NCBI RefSeq assembly: GCF_004118375.1
Contig: NZ_SDHX01000001.1
Location: 3,165,693-3,229,692 of the forward strand
From: Oleiharenicola lentus
GTDB taxonomy: Bacteria; Verrucomicrobiota; Verrucomicrobiia; Opitutales; Opitutaceae
Length of the DNA: 64,000 nucleotides
Direction of reading: 5' to 3'
Shown: positions 15,163 to 23,657 of the stretch, piece after piece
How the letters are laid out: the number at the start of each line of letters is the position of its first letter
How positions within the stretch are numbered: position 1 is the stretch's first letter
The notes under the pieces: model-generated
What the model was told of the DNA's origin: nothing
Databases searched by the model: none
What the model saw: only the letters and a program-made list of their open reading frames with translations
Position numbers and translations under genes: made by a program

Positions 15163-15906
15163 CTACTTCTTGGCTTTGCGCGCCAGCTTCACCGCCTGCT
15201 CCACAAATTTCCCTTCCCGCGCCATGCCTTCGGCTTCGAGGTGCTCGAACTGCGGGTGCGCGAAGATCGGGGACTGCACGGGCGCGCCGCCGGGCACCTC
15301 TTCGGTCGCGTCCTTCATCGCGCCTGCGAAGGCGGCGACGATGCCGTTCATCCGCTCCACGGTGCGGCGCAGCTCCGCTTCGTCGCGGCCGGGCCAGTAA
15401 CCGCCTTCGTCGGTGATCTCCACCCCGACACCGAGCTTGGCCAGTCCGGCCAGCAGATCCACGGCGGCGGTGTGCGCGCGGCGTAAGGGCTCCCACCCGC
15501 CCAAGCTCGCATACTGTGTCTTGCAAAAACCGCTGAGCCGCCAGCCGGCGGTCCCAACCCGCTCCAGCCGGTGAGTGTCGTGGTCGCGCCACTCCACCGT
15601 GTAGTCGCACAGGCCGAGTCGCAGCGGCTCGCAGCCTTCCCCGAGCGTGACGTTGAACACATAACCCGCCTGCGCTGGGACCTCGACGCCGCGCGTCGTG
15701 TTCGGCTCGTCCGGCACGGGCACCATGATCCACTCGCTCAGCCAAGCGAGTTGCGCGGGCGACGAACTGATCGCGCCGACCCTCTCGATCCGCCCGGCCT
15801 GTTTCAAAGCGAGCGCCGCCTCGCGCATCTGCGTCACCAGCACCCGCGCCGGTTCCTCCCCGGTCACGGACGGGGCCCGCAGCTTGTAGTGGAGGGTCAG
15901 GCCCAT
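15163..15906 (-). CDS. Conserved hypothetical protein
   Basis: A 247-residue soluble protein that I do not recognise. It begins MGLTLHYKLRAPSVTGEEPARVL and has three Trp/Tyr-rich beta-like stretches (AWLSEWIMVPVPDEPNTTRGVEV, LRLGLCDYTVEWRDHDTHRLER, GWRLSGFCKTQYASLGGWEPLRRAH), then a helical C-terminal third with the pattern LLAGLAKLGVGVEITDEGGYWPGRDEAELRRTVERMNGIVAAF. The tail is Lys/Ala-rich. Start 15906 is preceded by GGACC. It lies in a same-strand run with a GYF-like membrane protein and a TPR protein. No function is assigned. Confidence 0.65.
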   Translation of the reverse strand: MGLTLHYKLRAPSVTGEEPARVLVTQMREAALALKQAGRIERVGAISSSPAQLAWLSEWIMVPVPDEPNTTRGVEVPAQAGYVFNVTLGEGCEPLRLGLCDYTVEWRDHDTHRLERVGTAGWRLSGFCKTQYASLGGWEPLRRAHTAAVDLLAGLAKLGVGVEITDEGGYWPGRDEAELRRTVERMNGIVAAFAGAMKDATEEVPGGAPVQSPIFAHPQFEHLEAEGMAREGKFVEQAVKLARKAKK

Positions 15907-15949
15907 GGTCCTTGCACGATGTGCTTTCGGTTCAGGGCAGCGAGCGGAA

Positions 15950-16435
15950 CTAAAAATTGATGTCGGAGAGATTGGCGAGGGGGCGACGCTGGCCGTTTTC
16001 CTCGACAAAGTAGCGGGTGGCGATTGAGAGCTTGCCGTCGCGGACGAGGTTCAGGATGTCGGGCGCGGTCATGGGGCCGACCAGCGGGCCTTTGTCGATG
16101 TAGTAGTAGAGTTTCACGCCCGGCGGGGCGGCCGTCGGGACATGCCCGTCGCCAGTCGCCCACGAGGGCGGCCGCGTGTTCCACTCGATCTTCGCGATCA
16201 ACTCAATGACGTAACCGATGGCGGCGATGACGGAGGAAATCAGCACCCCCACGATAACGAACCAGACACCCAGCGCCTTGAATATCCCCTCGGCTTCCTT
16301 GATGGGCAGGTTTTCCGGCGAGGTCCCGCCGCCCCAAATGACAATTCCTCCGAGTAACAGATAGATAAGTAAGGTGAGGCCGGCCAAAACGTAGAAAAAC
16401 GTGGCCGGCCAGGGGCGTTGATAAGGGTTACGCAT
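15950..16435 (-). CDS. Membrane protein with C-terminal GYF-2-like domain
   Basis: 161 residues. Two transmembrane helices lie near 12-35 (FFYVLAGLTLLIYLLLGGIVIWGG) and 52-80 (ALGVWFVIVGVLISSVIAAIGYVIELI). The C-terminal 60 residues read KLYYYIDKGPLVGPMTAPDILNLVRDGKLSIATRYFVEENGQRRPLANL, which fits GYF_2-type domains (x-YYxxKGxxxGPMTxxxIxxLxxxGxLxxxTxxxxE). Such domains bind proline-rich peptides or act as adaptors in bacterial membrane proteins. Start codon preceded by ATACCC. Confidence 0.75.
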   Translation of the reverse strand: MRNPYQRPWPATFFYVLAGLTLLIYLLLGGIVIWGGGTSPENLPIKEAEGIFKALGVWFVIVGVLISSVIAAIGYVIELIAKIEWNTRPPSWATGDGHVPTAAPPGVKLYYYIDKGPLVGPMTAPDILNLVRDGKLSIATRYFVEENGQRRPLANLSDINF

Positions 16436-16616
16436 GGGTATGGAATGACTCTATCGCCGGAAAACGCCGGAAACGTGGCCCGGATTCACCAAACAATCCC
16501 CACGCCCGCGGAGCAAGCCATCCGTGTCTTTCTTCTTCGACTTGGCGGCGAGGTGACTGAGACCCCGCACGCCTTACAACCGGAACGTAGGACTGAAGGT
16601 CCCGCCTCCAACAAAG

Positions 16617-16640
16617 AAAAAGGGCGCCCGGAGGCGCCCT
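16617..16640 (-). terminator. Rho-independent terminator of the His-rich protein gene
   Basis: Hairpin GGGCGCC-CGGA-GGCGCCC (16622-16639), followed on the - strand by TTTTTC. It lies about 40 bases past the stop of the gene at 16681-17244. Near-identical hairpins end the next two - strand genes. Confidence 0.85.
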
Positions 16641-16641
16641 C

Positions 16642-16669
16642 TTGATACTTGGAAACTTGATCCTTGTTA
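16642..16669. repeat. Single-arm 7-bp periodic array
   Basis: TTGATAC, TTGGAAA, then after one slipped base TTGATCC, TTGTTAC. Same heptad family (TTGNNAC) as the right arms at 9074-9115 and 21234-21261. Confidence 0.5.
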
Positions 16670-16680
16670 CTTCTCCGGCC

Positions 16681-17244
16681 TCAGTGCCGCCCGCGGTGTC
16701 CGCCCCGGTAGCTGCGGTAGTGGCCGCTGTAGTGGTAGCGAGGATAGGAGTAGTGATGGTGGCTGTGGTGGCCCGTCACGTAGCCGATGCCCAGACCGAG
16801 GGTCAGCGGGAGCCAGAAGTCGTCGCGTTCGCGATAGACCACGCGGGTGCGGGGCTCACGCTCGACGTAGATGATCTCGGGGTCGTCCTTCACCACGACC
16901 GTGGTGGTGTCGCCGGAGGTGTAAACCGCGCGTGAGGGCGGTTGGACGCGAGCGACCACGCGTTCGCTGGTGCGGACGGAGGACAGCAGCTTGTAACCCA
17001 TGGTGCCGACGACGCCGTCGGGGTATTTGTAGGTTATCACCACCGCATCGGCGGTTTGGTCGAGGCGCTGGACCGACAGGCCGTTGGCCGCGGCATTCTG
17101 GGTGAGCTCGGCCGGATCGGGCAGTTCGCTGAGGTAAACCCAGTGATCAACCTCGGGGAGGGTCGCGGGAGCCGCAGCGGTGTCGGCCGCTTGGGCGGCC
17201 AGGGCGCCGGTGAACAGAAGGGAGGCGATCAGGAGCTTTTTCAT
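16681..17244 (-). CDS. Secreted protein with His/Tyr/Gly-rich tail
   Basis: 187 residues. A clear signal peptide MKKLLIASLLFTGALAAQAA is followed by a mature domain with LPEVDHWVYLSELPDPAELTQNAAANGLSVQRLDQTADAVVITYKYPDG, then an acidic/basic segment (VVVKDDPEIIYVEREPRTRVVYRERDD). The last 45 residues are dominated by His, Tyr, Ser, Gly and Arg (HHSHHHYSYPRYHYSGHYR), a composition seen in metal-binding or surface-exposed low-complexity tails. Function unknown. It has its own Rho-independent terminator; start context CTCCACC. Confidence 0.75.
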   Translation of the reverse strand: MKKLLIASLLFTGALAAQAADTAAAPATLPEVDHWVYLSELPDPAELTQNAAANGLSVQRLDQTADAVVITYKYPDGVVGTMGYKLLSSVRTSERVVARVQPPSRAVYTSGDTTTVVVKDDPEIIYVEREPRTRVVYRERDDFWLPLTLGLGIGYVTGHHSHHHYSYPRYHYSGHYRSYRGGHRGRH

Positions 17245-17313
17245 GGTGGAGATGACGGTCTGACGGGTTCGACCGGGAATTTATTCAAAGGTTTCGGAGA
17301 AAAGGGAGACGAA

Positions 17314-17341
17314 GGACAAAAGCCCAAGGACGAGGGACCAG
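17314..17341. repeat. 7-bp periodic array (GGACNAN type)
   Basis: Heptads GGACAAA, AGCCCAA, GGACGAG, GGACCAG. The array is followed by AACCGGGTTGGCGGT, a module shared with the spacer at 18490. The remaining spacer up to 17488 holds no gene; CGGCCGGTGCGGAGCCCGGC at 17448-17467 is part of the GGCCGGTGCGG repeat family. Confidence 0.55.
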
Positions 17342-17483
17342 GGCCCTGATCAACCGGGTTGGCGGTGGAGCGACCTGCTCCCCAGGACGCTTACAGCGAT
17401 GCGGACATCCTCTACGCGTTGGGACAATACCGCCCGCCACCTTCCGGAACGCGGCCGGTGCGGAGCCCGGCCCTCCACCAATC

Positions 17484-17508
17484 AAAAAGGGGCGCCCGCA
17501 GGCGCCCC
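17484..17508 (-). terminator. Rho-independent terminator
   Basis: Hairpin GGGGCGCC-CGCA-GGCGCCCC (17489-17508) with TTTTTGA following on the - strand. It ends the gene at 17541-18287 and has nearly the same stem as the hairpins at 16622 and 18718. Confidence 0.85.
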
Positions 17509-17540
17509 GGATCTGGAATCAGTTTTTGCAGTAACGCGCC

Positions 17541-18287
17541 TCAGTTCGAGCCGAGCTCGGGCTTCAGCTCGATCATCTCGGAGTAGGTCCGCTCGGTGAC
17601 CTTCGCGATGTCCTCCTGCACTTCCGTGTTGGAGAGGCCGAGTTCAGCCATCGCCTGCGCCTGGGTCACGCCCTCGGCGTCGAGATCCTTCCAACCGGCC
17701 TTGAAGCGGCGGACGAGCCGGTAGCTCGGCTCGCCCGACATCTGCGATGAATAGACGGCGTAGTTGAAGCCACGCTTCTCCCAGACCTTTTTCAGGGTCT
17801 TGAGTACCTCACGCGTCGCGGGGCCGCGGCCGGGCTTGGGGAAGACGGCGGTGACCGAGGCCTTGGTGGAGAAGGCCGTGAGCTGCACAGTGCTGAGCTC
17901 CTCCTCATATTGGAGATAAACATCCGACGTGGTTTTCTCCACGAGGGGCGCGATGGTCGTCTCGTAGTGTTTGTTGTGGTCGGCCGAGAGGTCGCCGCGA
18001 TCATCGAGCGCCGTCCAGGAGAACGGGCCCTCGACGATGTGGTAAGCGCCGGCATCCGGGCCGGAGAGCACGCTGTAAACGCGCCAGCGGTGGGCGCCGC
18101 TGTGGTATTTTTTGGCGTGCGCGCTGAGGGCGGCCTTGAGGGCTTCATCCTGCCCGGTCTTGGCAAAGACACGGTAGGACGAGATCACGTTTTCCTTGGG
18201 CTTCTTGGTTTCGGCCGGCTTGGCGTCCTGCGCGGGAAGCGACAGGAACGCGGTCACTAAGACGACGAGACAGGCTAGCTTTTTCAT
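17541..18287 (-). CDS. Secreted hypothetical protein
   Basis: 248 residues with signal peptide MKKLACLVVLVTAFLSLPAQ. The mature part contains two related segments, each beginning with a short beta-like stretch and a helix: SSYRVFAKTGQDEALKAALSAHAKKYHSGAHRWRVYSVLSGPDAGAYHIVEGPF and TAVFPKPGRGPATREVLKTLKKVWEKRGFNYAVYSSQMSGEPSYRLVRRFKAGW. This duplicated pattern is suggestive of ferredoxin-like (ABM-type) modules, but no catalytic residues can be named. Single gene with its own terminator; start context TTTCCCC. Confidence 0.7.
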   Translation of the reverse strand: MKKLACLVVLVTAFLSLPAQDAKPAETKKPKENVISSYRVFAKTGQDEALKAALSAHAKKYHSGAHRWRVYSVLSGPDAGAYHIVEGPFSWTALDDRGDLSADHNKHYETTIAPLVEKTTSDVYLQYEEELSTVQLTAFSTKASVTAVFPKPGRGPATREVLKTLKKVWEKRGFNYAVYSSQMSGEPSYRLVRRFKAGWKDLDAEGVTQAQAMAELGLSNTEVQEDIAKVTERTYSEMIELKPELGSN

Positions 18288-18712
18288 GGGGAAACGACCT
18301 GACGGGTTGAGGCATCGCTGCTTTGCCGGGGTGCGTGAAGCTGATGCGTGGAATCAGCATCGCGCATTTTGCGCGGCGCACCCCACTAGTAAACGTCCAT
18401 AGCGAGTAGCTTTACTACTAAGCCTCAAGTTGTTGCAGATGGACGGCGCTAGCAGGACGAATGGACAAGGGACCAAGGACAAGGGACTTGATTAACCGGG
18501 TTGGCGGTAGCGCCCTGCTCGTCAGGGCGATTGCAGCGATGTGAACAACTCTCGCGCGTTGAGGGCAACGCGCGCCACATCGGTCGCGGCCGGTGCGGCC
18601 TGCCAGCTATAGGCTCGGCGACGGCTGGAGACCGGCCCTTCAGTTCAAGACACGGCCCGCAGGGACGCGGGCCCTCCGGAAACGCGGACTGAGAGTCCCG
18701 CTTACATCAAAG

Positions 18713-18735
18713 AAAAAGGGCGCCCATAGGCGCCC
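18713..18735 (-). terminator. Rho-independent terminator of the Gfo/Idh gene
   Basis: Hairpin GGGCGCC-CATA-GGCGCCC (18718-18735), followed on the - strand by TTTTTC. It lies 40 bases past the stop of the oxidoreductase gene, with a half palindrome repeat between. Confidence 0.85.
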
Positions 18736-18747
18736 TTGGTTCAATTC

Positions 18748-18773
18748 TGTGTGTTCCGTGTATTCCGTGGGCC
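18748..18773. repeat. TTCCGTGTATTCCGTG repeat, half copy
   Basis: GTGTGTTCCGTGTATTCCGT followed by GGGCCC. This equals the right arm of the full palindromes at 19986-20056 and 58070-58140 and touches the stop codon of the oxidoreductase gene. Confidence 0.75.
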
Positions 18774-18774
18774 C

Positions 18775-19938
18775 TCAGACCTTCGGGAACTTCACCCACT
18801 TCGCGCCGGCCTTCGAGCTCTTCACCACCGTCTCGATGAAGGCCATGCCTTCGACGCCGTCGGTGATCGTGGGGAAATCCACGTCGGCTGGGATAGGCTC
18901 GCCGGAGACCTCGGCACGGATGGCGCGGAAGGCTTCCTTGTAGATGTTGCCGAAGGCCTCGAGGTAACCCTCGGGGTGGCCGGAGGGCGTGCGCGTGACA
19001 GCGCCGGCGGCCTTGCCAACATAGCCGTTGCCGCGGCCCCAGATCTCCGTGGGCTTGTCGGGATATTTCACGAGCAGCTGGTTCGGGTGCTCCTGGTGCC
19101 ACTCGAGGCCGGCCTTGGTGCCATAGACGCGGATGTTGAGCGCGTTCTCCTCGCCGACGCTGATCTGCGAGGCGTGGATGATGCCCTTGGCGCCGCCCTT
19201 GAAGCGGACGAGGATGTTGCCGTCGTCGTCGAGGGCGCGGCCCTTGACGAAGGTCGTGAGGTCGGCGCAGAGCGTGTCGATGTGAAGGCCGGTGATGTAG
19301 CGCGCGAGATTCTCGGCGTGCGTGCCGATGTCGCCGATGCAACCGGCGGCGCCGGAGCGCTTCGGGTCGGTGCGCCAGCCGGCCTGTTTCTGACCGGTCT
19401 TCTCGAGGAGCGTGCTGAGCCAGCCCTGCGGATACTCGGCCACGACCTTGCGGATCTCGCCGAGGGCGCCGGCCTGCACGAGCTCGCGGGCCTGCTTCAC
19501 CATGGCATTGCCGGTGTAGTTGTGGGTGAGGACGAAGACCTTCTTCGACTTCTTCACCACGGCCGCGAGCTTCTTGGCCTCGGCGAGGTTGAAGGTCACG
19601 GGCTTGTCGCACACGACGTTGAAGCCGGCTTCGAGGAAGAGCTTCGCGGGCGGGAAGTGCTGGTGGTTGGGCGTGACGATGACGATGAAGTCGAGGCGTT
19701 GGTCCGCGGGCATCTTCGCCTCGGCCGCGGCCATTTCCTGGTAGCTGCCATAGACGCGGCTGGGGTCGAGGAAGAGGTCCTCGCCCGAGGCCTTGGAGCG
19801 GGCGGCGTCGCTGGAGAACGCGCCCGCGGTGAGGACAGCCTGGCCGTCCATGATGGCGGCAATACGGTGCACGCCGCCAATAAAGGCGCCGCGCCCGCCG
19901 CCGATCATGCCGTAACGAAGTTTGCGGTGAGAGCTCAT
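18775..19938 (-). CDS. Gfo/Idh/MocA family oxidoreductase
   Basis: 387 residues. An N-terminal Rossmann domain starts [21 protein letters not shown] (GxGxxG-type NAD(P) site), with [39 protein letters not shown] containing the family CDKP motif (Lys likely catalytic). The C-terminal part holds [22 protein letters not shown], the GDIGTH motif whose His/Asp serve catalysis. Family members oxidise or reduce sugars and cyclitols. It is the last gene of a - strand cluster (GMC dehydrogenase, subunit 3, MFS, TIM-barrel, this gene), which suggests cytoplasmic processing of an oxidised sugar. Start context TTTCTCCC. Confidence 0.93.
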   Translation of the reverse strand: MSSHRKLRYGMIGGGRGAFIGGVHRIAAIMDGQAVLTAGAFSSDAARSKASGEDLFLDPSRVYGSYQEMAAAEAKMPADQRLDFIVIVTPNHQHFPPAKLFLEAGFNVVCDKPVTFNLAEAKKLAAVVKKSKKVFVLTHNYTGNAMVKQARELVQAGALGEIRKVVAEYPQGWLSTLLEKTGQKQAGWRTDPKRSGAAGCIGDIGTHAENLARYITGLHIDTLCADLTTFVKGRALDDDGNILVRFKGGAKGIIHASQISVGEENALNIRVYGTKAGLEWHQEHPNQLLVKYPDKPTEIWGRGNGYVGKAAGAVTRTPSGHPEGYLEAFGNIYKEAFRAIRAEVSGEPIPADVDFPTITDGVEGMAFIETVVKSSKAGAKWVKFPKV

Positions 19939-19985
19939 GGGAGAAATTGTTTAAACAAGGGAAAAACGGACAGAATCAGAGTGTT

Positions 19986-20056
19986 GCCCACGGAACACAC
20001 AGAATACACAGAACATGTTTTCAGAAATTTCGGTGTGTTCCGTGTATTCCGTGGGC
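19986..20056. repeat. TTCCGTGTATTCCGTG palindrome, full copy 1
   Basis: Left arm GCCCACGGAACACACAGAAT and right arm GTGTGTTCCGTGTATTCCGT plus GGGC are inverse copies around about 20 bases (TTTTCAGAAATTTC). It lies between the Gfo/Idh and TIM-barrel genes. Confidence 0.85.
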
Positions 20057-20064
20057 CAAAAGCC

Positions 20065-21102
<1,038 letters not shown>

Positions 21103-21106
21103 GGGA

Positions 21107-21141
21107 TTACGATTTAAGAGTTACGATTGACGATATCAGAA
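21107..21141. repeat. 7-bp periodic array (TTACGAT)
   Basis: Heptads TTACGAT, TTAAGAG, TTACGAT, TGACGAT, ATCAGAA. The array begins 5 bases upstream of the TIM-barrel start codon. Confidence 0.55.
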
Positions 21142-21185
21142 ATCGGACAACGCCCCGGTCGGGGCAGAACGAATGGTCAACGAAA

Positions 21186-21261
21186 GTAACAAGGATCAAG
21201 TAACAAGTATCAAGATGAGGTGCGGCTCATTTCTTGTTACTTGTTACCTGGCACTTGGCAC
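21186..21261. repeat. Inverted heptad array upstream of TIM-barrel gene
   Basis: Left arm GTAACAA, GGATCAA, GTAACAA, GTATCAA (21186-21213); right arm TTGTTAC, TTGTTAC, CTGGCAC, TTGGCAC (21234-21261). TTGTTAC is the exact reverse complement of GTAACAA, so the arms are inverse around 20 bases. Same heptad vocabulary as 8984-9115. Confidence 0.8.
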
Positions 21262-21273
21262 TGCCAACGCGGC

Positions 21274-22497
21274 TCAATGGGCCGCGTTGGCAGCCGGCTT
21301 CTTCTTCAGCACGGCGATGAGCACGAAGATCACGGTCAGCGCGACGGGCAGGATGGCGACCTTGCCGAGGGCGTCGAGGCCGGCGGCGGCCTGGATCGCA
21401 GCGAGCGCGTCACCCGTGGGGGCCGCACCAGCCGGGGTGCGCTCGGCGATGCCGGCGTCATACCACTTGCCGATGATCGGGAGCACGAAGCTCACAGAAA
21501 ACATGCCCGCGCCGCCGATGATGGCCATGCCGAGAGCGCCGGTCTTCGGGTAGTTTTCGGCGACGTAACCGACCATGGTGGGCCAGAAGAAGCACACGCC
21601 GAAGGCGAAGACCGTGGCGGCCACGAAGAGCATATTGCCGGTCGAGTGGCTCATCGCGTAGAGACCAAGAGTCGAGAGGATGGCGCTCATCACCAGCATG
21701 CCGATGGGCGAGAGCTTGTGGACGAAGGGACCGGCAAACATGCGGCCGACGGCCATCAGGCCGTTGATCCACACCAGCACGAGGATGCCCGAGACGCCGG
21801 CATGCGAGAGAATGTTCGGAATCCATTGGCCGGAACCGAGCTCGGTGGAGGCGGTGAGGAGCATGCAGCCGACCATGAGGATGAAGCCGGGAGCGAGACA
21901 GGCCGCGAACATCGAGCCGGTTGACTCGCCGCGCTGCACGCGCTCGGTCTTGGGCATCTCCTGGCCGAGGAACATGAAGGCGTAGGCCGCGAGCGGGAGC
22001 AGCATGGTGGCAAACTGGGCCTTCCAGCCGAGTCCCATGTTGCCGAAGAGGTAGGCGAGAAGGCCACCGATCACGATGCCGCCCGGGAACCACACGTGGA
22101 AATGGTTGAGCTTGGTGGTCTGGTCCTTCGGGTAGAGCGTCGCGACGAGGGGATTGCAGGCCGCCTCGACCGAGCCGTTGGCGATGCCGAAAAGGAGCGT
22201 GCCGCCGAAGAGGCTCCAGAAATCCCAGGCGAAGATCGTCAGCAGGATGCCGCCGAGGTGGCCGATGAAGGCGATGCTCAGAATGCGCTTGAAACCGAGG
22301 GCGTCCACCAGCGGACCGCCGAATACCATCGCAAGCGTGAAGCCCCAGAACGCGGTGCCGTTGACCCAGCCGGCTTGCTCGTTGGTCAGATTGAATTCTT
22401 TGATCCAGTCACCGGTGGCTCCGCCGCGAAGGGCGAAACTCATCGCAGTGACTATCAGGGCGGCGCAACTGGCCGTGAACAAACGGGAGGGATTCAT
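21274..22497 (-). CDS. MFS transporter
   Basis: 407 residues with about 12 transmembrane helices. The N-terminal half shows the first helix pair and a loop FGGPLVDALGFKRILSIAFIGHLGG, a variant of the MFS motif A (GxxxDrxGrk). LFGIANGSVEAACNPLVATLYPKDQTTKLNHFHVWFPGG matches the sugar-porter-like FucP/NHE subgroup (NPLV, LN-x-H). It should import the substrate of the cluster. It is flanked by the TIM-barrel gene downstream and the dehydrogenase subunit upstream on the same strand. Start context CCCCATCC. Confidence 0.9.
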   Translation of the reverse strand: MNPSRLFTASCAALIVTAMSFALRGGATGDWIKEFNLTNEQAGWVNGTAFWGFTLAMVFGGPLVDALGFKRILSIAFIGHLGGILLTIFAWDFWSLFGGTLLFGIANGSVEAACNPLVATLYPKDQTTKLNHFHVWFPGGIVIGGLLAYLFGNMGLGWKAQFATMLLPLAAYAFMFLGQEMPKTERVQRGESTGSMFAACLAPGFILMVGCMLLTASTELGSGQWIPNILSHAGVSGILVLVWINGLMAVGRMFAGPFVHKLSPIGMLVMSAILSTLGLYAMSHSTGNMLFVAATVFAFGVCFFWPTMVGYVAENYPKTGALGMAIIGGAGMFSVSFVLPIIGKWYDAGIAERTPAGAAPTGDALAAIQAAAGLDALGKVAILPVALTVIFVLIAVLKKKPAANAAH

Positions 22498-22861
22498 GGA
22501 TGGGGTGTGAGTGGGGTTGAGTGACTGACAAATGACCGCGGCCAGTGAAAACAGTTATGCACGCGTTTGAACACTCCTTTTTTGAGAAGGGTTGTCACAC
22601 ATTTGCGCTACACGGGATGAGGGGGATGGAGCCGGGGCGCCCTCGCCCCGGTCATGGGTGCAACCGGCGCTCCGCGCAGTTTGGGTCGTCCGCTAGCGTG
22701 GAGACGTGGCTTGGCAGCGCCGGGGCGCACCCCGAGGCGCGCCGATCAGATCGGCAGTTGGTGTAGGGTCGCCGCTTGCGGCGACCTCGCGCGTGAGGTC
22801 GGACCAAGGTCCGACCCTAAAAGAAGACGCAAACCAGCCCGCGCGGAGCTCGGGCTCCACC
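22498..22861. other. Gene-free spacer with hairpin repeats
   Basis: No gene supported. It holds GCCGGGGCGCCCTCGCCCCGG-type hairpin text (split across 22633-22653), GCCGGGGCGCACCCCG near 22720 and, at 22764-22820, a palindromic repeat with TAGGGTCGCCGCTTGCGGCG and GGTCGGACCAAGGTCCGACC. It lies between the MFS gene start and the subunit 3 gene stop. Confidence 0.55.
22764..22820. repeat. GGTCGGACC palindromic repeat
   Basis: Two stacked hairpins: GGTCGCCGC-TTGC-GGCGACC then GGTCGGACC-AA-GGTCCGACC, bounded by TAGGGTCG and CGACCCTA. Present once in full here. Confidence 0.7.
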
Positions 22862-23506
22862 TCAGGCCAGACCCAGCTTCGCCAGCACCTCGGGCGGCGG
22901 GCCCTTGAACTCGATCAGGGGCGTGTTGCCGACGTAACCGACGTCCTTCATGCCCTCGGGCGTGGTAAAGAAACCGGCGGCGGTGAGGTCGCGGAACTTG
23001 GCGAAGAAGCGGGCGCCCTCCCGGTGATCTGGCTTAGCCGTGACGGCGTCGCAGATATCGTCGGCGATCGCGCTCTGCTGCACTTCGGTCAGCGCAGCGA
23101 AATCCTCGCCGAAGCGGGCGCGGGATTCGCGGTTGAGCCAGACCAAGCCCTCGAGCACGGTTTCCCGGTCACGGAGCTGGTCGGGATACGGTGCGCTGAT
23201 CCACTCATCAATGAAGTCGTGCACCTTCAGATCAGCCGCGCTGGGCACCCCACCCTCAGCCGGAATGATCAGCGCGCAGAGCGCAGCGGCGGTGCGGCGC
23301 TGGGCGTCGGTCATCGTCAGCGGCCAGACGTCGCCGGGGGCGTATTCCTTGTTGAGGAGCGGGTCGGTGCCGTAGCCCTTCGTGGCGGGCGGTGCGGCCT
23401 GACCGGAAGCGCGCATAGGGCCGCCGGCCGCAGCCAGCGTGGCGCCGGCGGCGATCATCCACTTGAGCGCGGCACGACGGTCGAGACGGGATTCGCTGAA
23501 GCTCAT
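22862..23506 (-). CDS. Gluconate 2-dehydrogenase subunit 3 family protein
   Basis: 214 residues. The N-terminus carries a twin-Arg segment with a hydrophobic core (DRRAALKWMIAAGATLAAAGG), which fits Tat export. The mature part has DAQRRTAAALCALIIPAEGGVPSAADLKVHDFIDEWIS, the characteristic region of the GluDH small subunit, which partners a GMC-type flavoprotein and helps its export to the periplasm. The GMC gene lies immediately upstream on the same strand. ATG 23506 was chosen because it starts at the Tat signal; the in-frame extension upstream is repeat DNA. Start context TTTCTCCCC. Confidence 0.88.
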   Translation of the reverse strand: MSFSESRLDRRAALKWMIAAGATLAAAGGPMRASGQAAPPATKGYGTDPLLNKEYAPGDVWPLTMTDAQRRTAAALCALIIPAEGGVPSAADLKVHDFIDEWISAPYPDQLRDRETVLEGLVWLNRESRARFGEDFAALTEVQQSAIADDICDAVTAKPDHREGARFFAKFRDLTAAGFFTTPEGMKDVGYVGNTPLIEFKGPPPEVLAKLGLA

Positions 23507-23511
23507 GGGGA

Positions 23512-23652
23512 GAAACCTGAAACTTGAAACCTGATACCTGAAAGGGGCGAAGACATGGGGCGAAATGAAGAGCGATTTGTTGGTAGTGTTCTGATGCCAA
23601 AGGGTCGGGACGGTGCCCATCCTCAGGTCTCAGGTTTCAGCTTTCAGGTTTC
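23512..23652. repeat. Inverted heptad array between GMC gene and its partner
   Basis: Left arm GAAACCT, GAAACTT, GAAACCT, GATACCT (23512-23539); right arm AGGTCTC, AGGTTTC, AGCTTTC, AGGTTTC (23625-23652). AGGTTTC is the exact reverse complement of GAAACCT. The spacer is about 85 bases. The left arm starts 6 bases upstream of the subunit 3 start codon. Confidence 0.8.
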
Positions 23653-23657
23653 GAATT

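Larger units (their letters stand above)
18288..18774. other. Repeat-packed spacer of about 490 bp
   Basis: No gene seen. Contents in order: AT-richer leader of the gene at 17541-18287; heptad array GGACAAG, GGACCAA, GGACAAG, GGACTTG (18463-18490); module AACCGGGTTGGCGGT with GCGCCCTGCTC and an inverse CAGGGCG; a GGCCGGTGCGG/GGGACGCGGGCCCTCC repeat (18588-18678); a terminator (18713-18735); a half copy of the TTCCGTGTATTCCGTG repeat (18748-18773). The heptad plus module order repeats that of 17314-17477. Confidence 0.65.
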
